Assembly (NCBI GenBank): GCA_021796115.1
Contig: JAJYOP010000018.1
Coordinates: 1 to 38,394, forward strand
Reading direction: 5' to 3'
Length of the DNA stretch: 38,394 nucleotides
Origin: a bacterium
GTDB taxonomy: Bacteria; Omnitrophota; Gorgyraeia; Duberdicusellales; 4484-171
Shown here: positions 23,204 to 32,908 of the stretch, one piece after another
Layout of the letters: each line of letters begins with the position of its first letter
Numbering within the stretch: the stretch's first letter is position 1
The notes under the pieces: generated by a model
The model's database searches: none
What the model was told of the DNA's origin: nothing
The model's input: only the letters and a program-made list of their open reading frames with translations
Program-made: the position numbers and the translations under genes

Positions 23204-24319
23204 ATGAGAATATTGCAAACTCCACCCCGGTTTTTTCCTTATGTCGGCGGCGTCGAACAAGTAGTATTATATTTAAGCCGCGAACTAGCCAAACGCGGCC
23301 ACTCGGTAGAAGTCGTTTGTGCTAACGAGCCCGCAGTCGGTAACGGAATTATCGAAGGCATAACCGTTAAGCGGCTAGCCTATTGTGGTAAAATTGGCAA
23401 TACCAACATAACATTTTCACTGCCCTACGAATTAAAAAGGCGCGATTTTGACCTTATCCATACCCATCTACCTACCCCATGGAGCGCTGACTGGAGTGCT
23501 ATTTTTTCGCGGATAAAAAATAAACCTTTGTTTTTATCTTATTATAATGATATTTCCGGCTCCGGTGTTAATAAGATAATTGCCAATTTTTATAACGCCA
23601 CAGCCCTGAAATTTCTTTTAAAGCGTGCTCATCGAATTTTTATCAATCAAGAAAATTACCTTAATACCTCTCCCTTTTTGAAATCATTTAAAGACAAAAT
23701 AATAGTAGTTCCACTCGGAGTAGACACCGCCAAATTTCATCCGGCAAATGTTAATAAAAATAATAATGAAAAGATTATTTTTTTTCTTAGTATATTAGAT
23801 AGATTCCACACCTATAAAGGATTAGACTGCCTTTTTAGTGCATTAAAAAATGTTATACCCACCACTCCGGTCAAATTATATATCGGCGGTTTTGGGCAAT
23901 TATCGGATTTCTATAAAAATTTAGCCAAGGAAACCGGTTTGGAAAACAACGTAATATTTCTTGGCCGGCTTAGCGACGAAGAGCTCTTGTATTACTATAG
24001 TTTGTGTAATTTTTTTGTACTCCCGTCTGTATCTTCGACACAGGAAGGCTTTGGCCTCGTGGCATTAGAAGCTATGGCTTGCTGCAGGCCGGTTGTAATT
24101 TCCGATATTGTCGGCGTAGCTGACAGTGTCAGAAAAGAAAATGCCGGAATAGTTGTAAAACCCAATGATTCCCAGGAACTGTCGCAGGCATTAAAACATT
24201 TGCTTTTAAATGAGAAAGAATGCGAACAAATGGGCAAGAATGCTTATCGGCTTGCTTCGGCCAAATATGCGTTACATAATTACATCGATGCAGTTGAAAA
24301 AGAATATTTAACAATATAA
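23204..24319 (+). CDS. GT4-family glycosyltransferase
   Basis: The 371-residue product starts PPRFFPYVGGVEQVVLYLSR, the typical N-terminal GGVE loop of GT4. It has a donor-binding half with an EX7E motif at about E281-E289 (QEGFGLVALEAMACC). A 42-nt gap separates it from the preceding gene. It is most likely a hexosyltransferase acting on the lipid-linked glycan. Confidence 0.85.
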   Translation: MRILQTPPRFFPYVGGVEQVVLYLSRELAKRGHSVEVVCANEPAVGNGIIEGITVKRLAYCGKIGNTNITFSLPYELKRRDFDLIHTHLPTPWSADWSAIFSRIKNKPLFLSYYNDISGSGVNKIIANFYNATALKFLLKRAHRIFINQENYLNTSPFLKSFKDKIIVVPLGVDTAKFHPANVNKNNNEKIIFFLSILDRFHTYKGLDCLFSALKNVIPTTPVKLYIGGFGQLSDFYKNLAKETGLENNVIFLGRLSDEELLYYYSLCNFFVLPSVSSTQEGFGLVALEAMACCRPVVISDIVGVADSVRKENAGIVVKPNDSQELSQALKHLLLNEKECEQMGKNAYRLASAKYALHNYIDAVEKEYLTI

Positions 24320-24325
24320 TTATAT

Positions 24326-25438
24326 ATGCGAATAGGTATCGATGCCTATCCTTTAGTAAAATCTAAAGCCGGAATTTCAAGATATATTTCAAATATACTG
24401 GAAGAACTTTTTGCTATTGATAAAAAAAATAAATATATTTTATATTTGCCGAAAGAAATAAAATTATCTAAAGTCAACGTCAGCCAGCTTATTACAAAAG
24501 GCATCTTTAAAAAATCCGCGATACTTTGGATGCAATTTGGCGCCAATAATGATTTTTTAAGGGATAAGATAGATTTATTCTGGGGTACGCAGGCATTCTT
24601 GCCTTTGCGGGCGCCTTCCAAGGTTAAGAAAATCGTAACAGTTTATGATTTGGTATGGAAATGCTACCCGGGAACTTTAAACTGGGATAATAAAATTATA
24701 TTTCCGGTATTTTTTAAAAAAAGTATGCAATCCGCAGATAAAATAATGACCATTTCACGTACTACGGCGGATGATTTAACAAAATATTTCCCATTTTGTA
24801 AAAATAAAACAGATATCGTTTATTGCGGTATAAAGCAATGTGCCGGCAGCGGAAATCAGGGTAATTTGGGAATTTTTAATAAATTCAATATCGGGCCAAA
24901 ATATATTCTTACTGTTTCGACTCTCGAACCGCGCAAGAACATTATAAATCTCATTAAGGCATATTCAATATTGAAACAGAAACCAGGATTTGATTACCAA
25001 CTGGTTATAGCCGGCGCGAAGGGCTGGAGCGGAGATATTATTTCATGTATTTTTAAAAAAGTATCTTTTAACAAAAAAGACGTAATATTTACAGGCTATG
25101 TCGATGATGTTCAACTGTCACAGTTATATGAAAACTCTAGTCTTTTTGCGATGGTTTCTGTTTATGAAGGTTTTGGCATGCCAGTATTGGAAGCTTTACT
25201 TCATGGCATTCCGGAAATAGTCTCTAAAATCCCGGTATTTAAAGAGGTTTTAGGGGATAACGCTTGCTTTGTAGATCCGCTTGATTACAGAAGTATCGCT
25301 CAAGGTATAGAAAAAATAATAAGTGACAATTCGATAAAAGAAAAATTTTTAAAAAACAAAGAACAGATTTTAGAAAAATTTTCCTGGAAACATTCCGCAA
25401 AAAAAGTTTTAGATTTGATCGAATCGTTTGAAAAATAA
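24326..25438 (+). CDS. GT4-family glycosyltransferase (paralogue of the next gene)
   Basis: The 370-residue product opens MRIGIDAYPLVKSKAGISRY. It shares WGTQ, a VYDL motif, STLEPRKNI and an EX7E at E281-E289 (YEGFGMPVLEA) with the next gene. This subgroup resembles mannosyltransferases with a GIGRY-type acceptor loop. It starts 6 nt after the preceding gene. Its close similarity to the gene at 25482 indicates a tandem duplication. Confidence 0.85.
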   Translation: MRIGIDAYPLVKSKAGISRYISNILEELFAIDKKNKYILYLPKEIKLSKVNVSQLITKGIFKKSAILWMQFGANNDFLRDKIDLFWGTQAFLPLRAPSKVKKIVTVYDLVWKCYPGTLNWDNKIIFPVFFKKSMQSADKIMTISRTTADDLTKYFPFCKNKTDIVYCGIKQCAGSGNQGNLGIFNKFNIGPKYILTVSTLEPRKNIINLIKAYSILKQKPGFDYQLVIAGAKGWSGDIISCIFKKVSFNKKDVIFTGYVDDVQLSQLYENSSLFAMVSVYEGFGMPVLEALLHGIPEIVSKIPVFKEVLGDNACFVDPLDYRSIAQGIEKIISDNSIKEKFLKNKEQILEKFSWKHSAKKVLDLIESFEK

Positions 25439-25481
25439 AATATAATTTTTGGATATCGGCCAATAAGAAAATTTAAATCAT

Positions 25482-26621
25482 ATGAATATCGGCATCGACG
25501 CATACCCGCTCGTAAAAAAACCCAAAAGCGGCATCGGCTATTTTACCGAAAATTTACTGTGCAGCTTATTGCAAATGGACAAGGTGAATCAATATATTTT
25601 ATATAACACATTAGGCGCCAGAATAAATCTTTCTTTCCCCAATTTACGTACTGCCCAGCCTTCCGGCAGTAATTTTACAAATAAGTTCAGTACACTTTGG
25701 ACACTTTTTGCGGCAAGAAAACAATTAATCAAAGATAAGGTCGATATATTTTGGGGCACACAAGGGGCAATGTTGCCCAGCCTCCCCGGAAACATTAAAA
25801 CCGTCTTCACTGTTTACGATTTAACCTTCTATCTATATCCTGAGACCATGTCTGTCGACCATTATTTGGTACAGAAAATATTTTTTAAAAAAGCAGTATT
25901 AAACTCCGACAAAATTATTTCCATATCACAATCTACGGCGGATGATTTGCAAAAGTTTTTCCCCAATAAAAAAATCATGGATAAAATTCATATTATCTAT
26001 GGCTCAACCGGCGATAATTTAAAAACGGTGGATAGATGTTCTGCAGAAAAATATATTTCGAATTTTTTCAATATAGAAAAAAAATTTATTTTATTCATAG
26101 GAACGATAGAGCCACGCAAAAATATAGAAGGATTGCTTAAGGCATTCAAGGTCTTAAGGGTAAAATATAATATCAGCCACGAACTTATACTGGCGGGCGC
26201 TAAAGGGTGGAAAACAAAAAACATTTATAAAGTTTACAATAGCCTTGGGTTTTCAAAAAGCGAGGTAAAATTTTTAGGATATGTAAGCGAAGAAAACCTT
26301 TTAAATTTATATTGCGCAGCGGATTTACTAGTTATGCCTTCGTTCTACGAAGGCTTTGGATTACCGCCGCTTGAAGCGATGAGCTGCGGGGTGCCGGTAG
26401 TCGCCTCTAATATTTCGATTTTTAAAGAGGTCCTCTCTGACGCAGCGTTGTTGGCCGATCCCGAGGATAGCAGTGATATAGCAGAGAAGATTTACAGTAT
26501 CATAACCAATGAAGTTTTGCGCTCCAGCCTTATCAATAAAGGCTATGAAAGAGCGAAAATGTTTTCATGGCGGCGCTCGGCAGGGCAGTTAAAGTATATC
26601 TTTGACAAGACGAGCTCATGA
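25482..26621 (+). CDS. GT4-family glycosyltransferase (paralogue of the previous gene)
   Basis: The 379-residue product opens MNIGIDAYPLVKKPKSGIGY and parallels the gene at 24326 throughout: WGTQGAMLP, FTVYDLTFY, GTIEPRKNI, and an EX7E at E290-E298 (YEGFGLPPLEAMSCG). Its end overlaps the flippase start by 4 nt, so they are translationally coupled. The pair may add two like sugars in sequence, as in mannan-type glycans; this is inference. Confidence 0.85.
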   Translation: MNIGIDAYPLVKKPKSGIGYFTENLLCSLLQMDKVNQYILYNTLGARINLSFPNLRTAQPSGSNFTNKFSTLWTLFAARKQLIKDKVDIFWGTQGAMLPSLPGNIKTVFTVYDLTFYLYPETMSVDHYLVQKIFFKKAVLNSDKIISISQSTADDLQKFFPNKKIMDKIHIIYGSTGDNLKTVDRCSAEKYISNFFNIEKKFILFIGTIEPRKNIEGLLKAFKVLRVKYNISHELILAGAKGWKTKNIYKVYNSLGFSKSEVKFLGYVSEENLLNLYCAADLLVMPSFYEGFGLPPLEAMSCGVPVVASNISIFKEVLSDAALLADPEDSSDIAEKIYSIITNEVLRSSLINKGYERAKMFSWRRSAGQLKYIFDKTSS

Positions 26622-28060
26622 ATATTATGGATAAAGCACATAAAGTAGCAAAAAATATCGGTTACCTAAGCGCCGGCAGAATTCTCTCAGGAATTTTGCA
26701 GATATTTATAGTCGGAATTTTGGCCCGTCTCCTTGGCGTGGACGGTTATGGCAAATATTCGTTTGCGATTGCCTATGTTGCATTTTTTAATGTTTTAGGG
26801 CTTTTCCTGGACACGGTTTTAATCCGTGAGATATCCAGGTCCCGCGATACAGCAGGCGAATTCCTCGGTTCCGGCATGATCATAAAAACATTTTTTTGTT
26901 ACGTTGGTTTGGTGCTATCTCTTGTCAGTACGATATTTTTTAAATTTCCTCAAACCACCGCCTTTTTGATTTATTTATTTTCTTTGTCCCTGCTTTTTAA
27001 TATCATACAAACTCCCCGCCTTATTTTCGAAGCTGATTTGCAGGCGAAGTATATTTCTTATATTGAATTAATCGATAAAATTATCATCATTTTCCTTTTG
27101 CTGGCTTTTGAAAAATTATGTAAAAATATTTTTTACGCCGCCACGGCTATACTGCTTTCCGATTTTATTACCGCAATCATTTTTTTATTATTTTCCAGAA
27201 AATTTGTTATCCCAAAATTCAACTTTAACTGGCCGCTTATAAAGAAGTTGCTGCATGAAGGTTTTCCTTTAGCTATTTTGGCTATATTAAGCGTTATTTA
27301 TTTGCGTATCGATACCATAATGCTTTCGTTCATGAAAGGATATAAGGCTGTCGGATATTATAACGGCGCCAGCACAATCATAGCCGCGGTTATGATTTTT
27401 CCTGATGCCTATGCCCGCTCGATATTTCCGGTTATTTCCGCTTTTTTCCACAAACAACATGACCGCATTGCTTTTGTTTTTGTGCGCTCATTGAAGTATC
27501 TTGCCGCCGCCGGAGCCATTGTAGCAATAATCGGCTGCATGTTCTCAAAACCAATAGTGACTACGATAATGGGGGCATCGTTCGCATCGGCATCGGCATC
27601 GCTGTCTATTTTATCCATTTCTAGCGGAATAATTTTTATAAGTGCACTCCTTGCTTCAACGATTACGGCAATTAACCAGCAACATATGAATATGTGGTTT
27701 GCGCTAGTCAATGTCGGCGTAAATATCGTATTGAATTATATCTTTATTTCAATGTTCAGCTATACGGGCGCCGCCGCCGCTCGGTTAGCGACAGAGATGG
27801 CGGGTTGCTTCCTGGCATTATTTTTTCTGTTAAGATATTTTAATATCAGATTTAACCTCGGATGGATCTCGTATTTTCTTCGTCTTTCCGTGGCAGCGCT
27901 ATTAACTATTGCTGTTGCGTATTCCTTGGCGTCGGTATATTTTCCTTTCGCGATACTAATTTCGCTCGCAGTGTATTTCTTGTTTTTAATCCTGCTACGC
28001 TGGTTTGATAAAGAAGATATAATCATCTTTCAAAGCATATTAAAGGGCAAACAGTTATGA
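26618..28060 (+). CDS. Wzx-type polysaccharide/lipid-linked oligosaccharide flippase
   Basis: The 480-residue integral membrane protein has about 12-14 hydrophobic helices. It opens with KVAKNIGYLSAGRILSGILQ and GVDGYGKYSFAIAYV, typical of the oligosaccharide flippase branch of the MOP superfamily (Wzx/RfbX). It would move the completed lipid-linked glycan to the outer face of the inner membrane, where STT3 uses it. Its start overlaps the GT4 gene and its end overlaps the radical SAM gene by 4 nt (ATGA), which places it firmly in the operon. Confidence 0.88.
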   Translation: MNIMDKAHKVAKNIGYLSAGRILSGILQIFIVGILARLLGVDGYGKYSFAIAYVAFFNVLGLFLDTVLIREISRSRDTAGEFLGSGMIIKTFFCYVGLVLSLVSTIFFKFPQTTAFLIYLFSLSLLFNIIQTPRLIFEADLQAKYISYIELIDKIIIIFLLLAFEKLCKNIFYAATAILLSDFITAIIFLLFSRKFVIPKFNFNWPLIKKLLHEGFPLAILAILSVIYLRIDTIMLSFMKGYKAVGYYNGASTIIAAVMIFPDAYARSIFPVISAFFHKQHDRIAFVFVRSLKYLAAAGAIVAIIGCMFSKPIVTTIMGASFASASASLSILSISSGIIFISALLASTITAINQQHMNMWFALVNVGVNIVLNYIFISMFSYTGAAAARLATEMAGCFLALFFLLRYFNIRFNLGWISYFLRLSVAALLTIAVAYSLASVYFPFAILISLAVYFLFLILLRWFDKEDIIIFQSILKGKQL

Positions 28061-29439
28061 AGGTTTTGTTAATAAATCCTCCCACGAAAAAAGCTGGCGT
28101 CCCGTCGATACCTCCGCTGGGTCTGGCGTATTTAGCCGCGGTTTTGCGCGAGAATAACGCCGCCGTTGATATTATCGATTACGATCTTGAGCGCAGCAAA
28201 TTCGATAATTTTAACGATGCCGTTGAAACGTACAGTCCCGACATCATCGGCATAAGCGCCTTGACTCTTCAAATCGATAATGCCTATTCCTTGGCGCATA
28301 AAGTCAAAAAAATCTCAAAAGATATCCGTGTTGTTTTAGGCGGGGCGCATCCTTCAGCATTGCCTGAACAAACGTTAAAAGAAGCCAGTGGAGCAGTCGA
28401 TATTGTAGCTGTCGGCGAAGGAGAGATGACTATTCTGGATATCGCTAAAGGTTTGTCTTATGAAAATATAAAAGGTATTGTTTATGTAAATAATGGGCAG
28501 ATACTCAAAACACCGCCGCGCCAGGCCATAGAAAACCTAAATACCCTGCCTCTTCCAGCACGCGATCTTTTAAAGATAAAAAAATATCGCGGCTGGGGGC
28601 CGTTACGCAAGACCCCGACAACCCATTTGATTTCCTCAAGAGGTTGTCCTTTTGAATGCATTTTCTGTTCGGAAAAATCTGTTTTCGGCAAAAGTTATCG
28701 TGTGCGCAGCCCGGAGAATATCGTAAGTGAGATCAAACATCTGGTCGATACCTACGGCATGGAAGAAATTTCTTTTTATGATGATTTATTCACTTTGGAC
28801 AAAAAACATGTTATGGAAATTTGTGAAAAATTGGAGCAGGAAAAAATCACCATAGAGTGGAAAGCACTCAGCAGGGTTAATACCGTTGATTTCCAGATGC
28901 TTGAAACAATGCGTCGTGCCGGCTGCTGGCTGATTTCTTACGGATTCGAATCAGGTTCGCAGGAGATATTGAATGCAATCAGGAAAAATCAAACTATCGA
29001 GCAATGCGTAGCAGCCGCTTTAATGACGCACCAGGCAGGTATAAAGTTTTACGGATTTTTTATGATCGGCAATGTCGGGGAAACCGAGGAAACCGTCATT
29101 CAAACAATTCGGCTTGCACGTAAATTAAGGCCGGACTATTATCAATTTACCATTGTCCGTCCCGATCCCGGTTCATATTTATATAATAAGTATAAAGATG
29201 CCATCGAAAAAGCACATGTTTCCTGGGAAGAATATTATGCTTTTTCCAGCGACAACTCGATACCGGTAGTGGGAACTTTGCTTTCCGTAAATAGGCTCCT
29301 GGAATTACGCGACATCGCTTATATATGTACAAATTTTCGAAGCTTTGTAAAAGGATTTATAAAAGCGGCATTAACTTTAAAATGGGATTTATTGCTCAAG
29401 GCGGTTAATATTTTATTGAATAAAGAAAAAGCAGCTTGA
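28057..29439 (+). CDS. B12-binding-domain radical SAM protein (copy 1)
   Basis: The 460-residue product has a B12-binding-like Rossmann domain (residues about 1-130, with INPPTKKAGVPSIPPLGLAY). A radical SAM domain follows, with the [4Fe-4S] motif CX3CX2C at C197, C201 and C204 (SSRGCPFECIFCSEK). The family includes cobalamin-dependent methyltransferases and ring-rearranging enzymes that act on lipids, sugars and antibiotics. No substrate can be read out. It overlaps the flippase gene by 4 nt and is followed 3 nt later by an SDR. A role in modifying the glycan or its lipid carrier is the simplest inference. Confidence 0.85.
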   Translation: MKVLLINPPTKKAGVPSIPPLGLAYLAAVLRENNAAVDIIDYDLERSKFDNFNDAVETYSPDIIGISALTLQIDNAYSLAHKVKKISKDIRVVLGGAHPSALPEQTLKEASGAVDIVAVGEGEMTILDIAKGLSYENIKGIVYVNNGQILKTPPRQAIENLNTLPLPARDLLKIKKYRGWGPLRKTPTTHLISSRGCPFECIFCSEKSVFGKSYRVRSPENIVSEIKHLVDTYGMEEISFYDDLFTLDKKHVMEICEKLEQEKITIEWKALSRVNTVDFQMLETMRRAGCWLISYGFESGSQEILNAIRKNQTIEQCVAAALMTHQAGIKFYGFFMIGNVGETEETVIQTIRLARKLRPDYYQFTIVRPDPGSYLYNKYKDAIEKAHVSWEEYYAFSSDNSIPVVGTLLSVNRLLELRDIAYICTNFRSFVKGFIKAALTLKWDLLLKAVNILLNKEKAA

Positions 29440-29442
29440 TGG

Positions 29443-30216
29443 ATGCAAAAAAATAAAGTTATCCTTATAACCGGGGTAACGCGGGGTATCGGCAGGGCAA
29501 TTGCTAAATTGTGTGCGAAAGAGGGTTTTTATGTTTCCGGAATTTCGCGTTCCCGGCACGATGTATCCGAAACCCTAAAAGCTTTATACAATGGACATGA
29601 GGAAAAATGGCTTGCCATTGGTGCGGATGTCTCTTCGCCAGAGGCTGTTGAGTCCTTAGTGTGCCAGACTATTGAGCGTTTTGGCCGAATCGATGTTTTA
29701 ATCAATAACGCCGGGGTAGCCGTACTGTCCCATATAGAAGATTCAAAGATAGCCGATTGGGATAGTACCGTTGATATAAATCTTAAGGGAGCATATTTAT
29801 GCTGTCGCCAAGTGCTGCCTTTTATGATTAAACAAAAAAGCGGCACTATAGTAAACATCGCCTCAATTTGCGGTTTCAAGGGTTTTGCCTGCTATGGAGC
29901 ATATTGTGCTTCAAAGTTTGGCTTGTTGGGGTTTACGGAAGTCCTGGCAGAGGAGCAAAAGGAAAACAATATTAAAGTCTTTGCGCTTTGCCCGCATGCA
30001 GTAGATACCAGTTTTGCCGGCAATGCCAACAAGGGAAGAACAAGACAGGAAGACATGCTTACCGCAGAAGAAGTTGCCCGGGCCGCACTTAGTTTTATCA
30101 CGAAGAATATGCCATCCCAGGTCCGCGAAATCAGCATACACCCTGTAACTTTTCTTTTGCGCAGAGCCGGCATAAAAATGCGCAAAGTTTTTATCAGGAG
30201 AATTAAAAATCTATAA
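29443..30216 (+). CDS. short-chain dehydrogenase/reductase
   Basis: This 257-residue classical SDR has the cofactor loop TGVTRGIG (10-17), an acidic ADV (61-63), NNAG (88-91), catalytic Ser141, and Tyr154-Lys158 in YCASK. It should oxidise or reduce a hydroxyl or keto group with NAD(P)H. It lies between two B12-binding radical SAM genes, 3 nt after the first and sharing one base with the second, so the three may form one modification pathway. The substrate is unknown; a sugar or polyprenyl intermediate is possible. Confidence 0.85.
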   Translation: MQKNKVILITGVTRGIGRAIAKLCAKEGFYVSGISRSRHDVSETLKALYNGHEEKWLAIGADVSSPEAVESLVCQTIERFGRIDVLINNAGVAVLSHIEDSKIADWDSTVDINLKGAYLCCRQVLPFMIKQKSGTIVNIASICGFKGFACYGAYCASKFGLLGFTEVLAEEQKENNIKVFALCPHAVDTSFAGNANKGRTRQEDMLTAEEVARAALSFITKNMPSQVREISIHPVTFLLRRAGIKMRKVFIRRIKNL

Positions 30217-31655
30217 TGATAATTATTATTAATCCGCCTAACCCCGAAGGCACTGTTTCCAACAAAGATATGATGGCTGGCCTTGGCCAATTGTATCCTG
30301 CCGGCGGCCCAAAAATTCCCCCCATAGACATAGCCTATATAGCTGCGTGCCTTAAATCAGAGCGTCTGCCGTTTGAGGTCATAGATTGCCTCGGTTTGGT
30401 TTATTCGTTCACCGAGCTTTTGCTCAAGATAAAAAATTTACAGAATTCACATAAAGACATAACGCTGGCGATCAGGACATCTTTACCTACTTCAACTTTC
30501 GATTTAAACATAGCGAAATTGCTTAAAGAAAATACCGACGCAAAAATTATTATGTTCGGCCCATATGTATCTTTAAACCGGGAATTTTTTTTAGAAAAAA
30601 CATATATAGATGCCGTTATCGTTAATGAACCGGAGTATATTTTCGTGGATATCTATAAAAAAGGATTAAAGAATACAGATGGATTATGGTATAGGACCGC
30701 AGGCGGGGATGTTGTGAAAAATAAAGAAAAAGATTATATCGATAATCTTGATGTATTGCCCTTTCCGGCCTGGCAATATTTACCTTATAAAAACTATATT
30801 CTGCCGTCTCTGCAATTTCCCTCCGTTGATTATTTTTTGCCGGTTATTTCTTCGCGGGGGTGCCCCTTTTTCTGCCATTATTGCCCATATCCGGTTTTAC
30901 AAGGCCGCCGCTGGCGGCCGCGTTCGGCTACAAATGTTGTTGAAGAGATAAAATACCTCATGGATAGATTCAAGGTTAAAAATATTCTTTTTCGTGACCC
31001 CGAATTTACTCTTAATCGCGAAAGGATAGTTCTTCTTTGCAAGTTAATTTGCGAAGAAAAAATTAAATTTAACTGGCGCTGTGAAACCCGGCTTGATACG
31101 CTCGATTCGGAATTGATAACGCTTATGGCAAAAGCCGGCTGCTGCGGAATGAATTTTGGAATTGAAACTCCCACGCCGGAAGTGGCGCAAAAATCCGGCA
31201 GGACAGTATCGGAAAAAGAAAAAATGCTCGATATTTTTAAGGCCTGTAAAAAATCAGGCATACGCGTATTTTGTTTCTTTATTATCGGGTTGCCCGGCCA
31301 GGATAAGAAAGAAATATTCCAAATGATTAATCTGGCGCATGAAATTGATCCCGATGAAGTACAATTTAGCCTGGCCACGCCTTATCCCGGAACTAAATTA
31401 CGCCAATGGGTCGAAGAGAAGGATTTTATTTTAGACAAAGACCCCCGGCATTATACCGGATATTTTGCCGTTACGAGGAACGAATTTCTTTCCCGCCGTC
31501 AATTGGCGCAAATATATAGTTTTGCACAACATTCTTTAGGCCGGCGTAAAAGTACCCGGGGTTTAAGAATTAAGAATGGCGGGTTGTTGCAATACGGAAA
31601 AGAAATCGCAAAAGATATTTTTTTCAGTTTCGAAAAAATGCTTATAGGAAGATAA
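30216..31655 (+). CDS. B12-binding-domain radical SAM protein (copy 2)
   Basis: The 479-residue product has an N-terminal B12-binding-like domain (IIIINPPNPEGTVSNKD...) and a radical SAM core with C216, C220 and C223 (SSRGCPFFCHYCPYP). It shares architecture but limited sequence with the copy at 28057. The insert QLYPAGGPKIPPIDIAYIAA resembles the hopanoid/lipid-modifying branch of this superfamily, but this is not diagnostic. The start overlaps the SDR stop by one base (TAATG). It precedes the last GT4 gene by 5 nt. Confidence 0.85.
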   Translation: MIIIINPPNPEGTVSNKDMMAGLGQLYPAGGPKIPPIDIAYIAACLKSERLPFEVIDCLGLVYSFTELLLKIKNLQNSHKDITLAIRTSLPTSTFDLNIAKLLKENTDAKIIMFGPYVSLNREFFLEKTYIDAVIVNEPEYIFVDIYKKGLKNTDGLWYRTAGGDVVKNKEKDYIDNLDVLPFPAWQYLPYKNYILPSLQFPSVDYFLPVISSRGCPFFCHYCPYPVLQGRRWRPRSATNVVEEIKYLMDRFKVKNILFRDPEFTLNRERIVLLCKLICEEKIKFNWRCETRLDTLDSELITLMAKAGCCGMNFGIETPTPEVAQKSGRTVSEKEKMLDIFKACKKSGIRVFCFFIIGLPGQDKKEIFQMINLAHEIDPDEVQFSLATPYPGTKLRQWVEEKDFILDKDPRHYTGYFAVTRNEFLSRRQLAQIYSFAQHSLGRRKSTRGLRIKNGGLLQYGKEIAKDIFFSFEKMLIGR

Positions 31656-31660
31656 AAAAT

Positions 31661-32854
31661 ATGCGAATTCTCCATGTCTGCGAATACAATCAATATATCG
31701 GCGGCACAGAACAATACATACTAAGTTTATCCGATTACCTTGAGCGTTGCGGGCATTATGTGAGTATCATCTATGGCAGAAAAGCCGAAAATATACCTTT
31801 CTCAACCAGCCGCACTTCCTACTTTTTACCGGAGCTCATGCAACTAAACGGAAAACTTTCTTCGGCATCAGCTGAAAAACTAGATAAGATTCTTAAATAC
31901 GAAACCCCAGACATAGTTTATTTGCATAATATTTTCAATTACGCTTTTGCTAAAAAAATATATGAAATAAAACCAGCCTTGCGTTACATCCACGATCATC
32001 GATCGTTTTGCCCCAAATCGAACAAAATGTTTTTCTTTACAGGGAGCATTTGCCATAAGCCATGCAGCTTTTTTTGTTTGCTAAAAGCTTATTCCGGCTT
32101 ATGCTTGCCCGGATTTCCCCGTCCCGGCATAAGCGAAGTTGCAAACACCATCAGGGCATTAAATGTTTATAAAAAGATGAAAATTTTAGTAGCCAGCGAA
32201 TATATGCGTACTTGTTTACTATATAACGGATTTTCGCCTTCAAATGTATCGGTGTTGCCTTATTTTTGTAATTTTAAAAAGCCAATGTCGCAAACAAGCA
32301 CAAATGAGGTGCTTTTTGTCGGGCAATTGGAGCGCCACAAAGGCGTTCAATATTTAATTAAATCGATGCTCTTCTGGCCTGAACAATTACGCCTGGTTAT
32401 TATCGGTTCAGGGTATTATGAAACGAAAATGAAATTACTGGCAAAGAAAATGCACCTTGAAAACAAAATCGATTTTCTCGGAGCCCTCCCTAACGCGCAA
32501 ATCCAGCAGTATTACGAAAAATGCCTATGTGTCGTAATCCCTTCGCTATGGGGGGAGCCCTTTGGCATAGTTGGATTAGAGGCGATGGCCTGCGGCAAGC
32601 CAGTGGTTGCTTTTAACGTCGGGGGGATACCCGAATGGCTCGAAGATAACAAGACAGGTTATTTGGCGGAACGAAAAAATATCGTTGAGTTGGCGAAAAA
32701 AATCAGCTTTTTATTCACGGATAAAAACCAAGCCTATGCGTTAGGGCTTGCCGGGCATAAACGTTATTATTCTTGTTTTACGCCAGAAAAACATATTAAT
32801 TTATTGCTTAAAATATTTGAAGAAGTTATCAAAAACTATCGGGACCAAATATAG
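31661..32854 (+). CDS. GT4-family glycosyltransferase
   Basis: The 397-residue product opens MRILHVCEYNQYIGGTEQYI, with the GGTE acceptor-loop motif. It has VGQLERHKGV at the donor domain and an EX7E at E299-E307 (GEPFGIVGLEAMACG). A Cys-rich stretch (HKPCSFFCLLKAYSGLC, about residues 132-148) is unusual for GT4; it occurs in a subset of enzymes of this group. It is the last gene of the glycan cluster, followed by the rpsA promoter. Confidence 0.85.
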   Translation: MRILHVCEYNQYIGGTEQYILSLSDYLERCGHYVSIIYGRKAENIPFSTSRTSYFLPELMQLNGKLSSASAEKLDKILKYETPDIVYLHNIFNYAFAKKIYEIKPALRYIHDHRSFCPKSNKMFFFTGSICHKPCSFFCLLKAYSGLCLPGFPRPGISEVANTIRALNVYKKMKILVASEYMRTCLLYNGFSPSNVSVLPYFCNFKKPMSQTSTNEVLFVGQLERHKGVQYLIKSMLFWPEQLRLVIIGSGYYETKMKLLAKKMHLENKIDFLGALPNAQIQQYYEKCLCVVIPSLWGEPFGIVGLEAMACGKPVVAFNVGGIPEWLEDNKTGYLAERKNIVELAKKISFLFTDKNQAYALGLAGHKRYYSCFTPEKHINLLLKIFEEVIKNYRDQI

Positions 32855-32908
32855 TTCTAAATGCCAGGCCATAAAACTTCCCAGCCCAAAAGACGTTAGT
32901 TTCCCTTA

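Noticed and set aside
26000-30290. Minus-strand open frames of 60-130 codons across the glycan cluster
   Set aside because: All lie antisense to well-supported genes, lack family motifs and ribosome binding sites, and follow from codon composition of the + strand genes.
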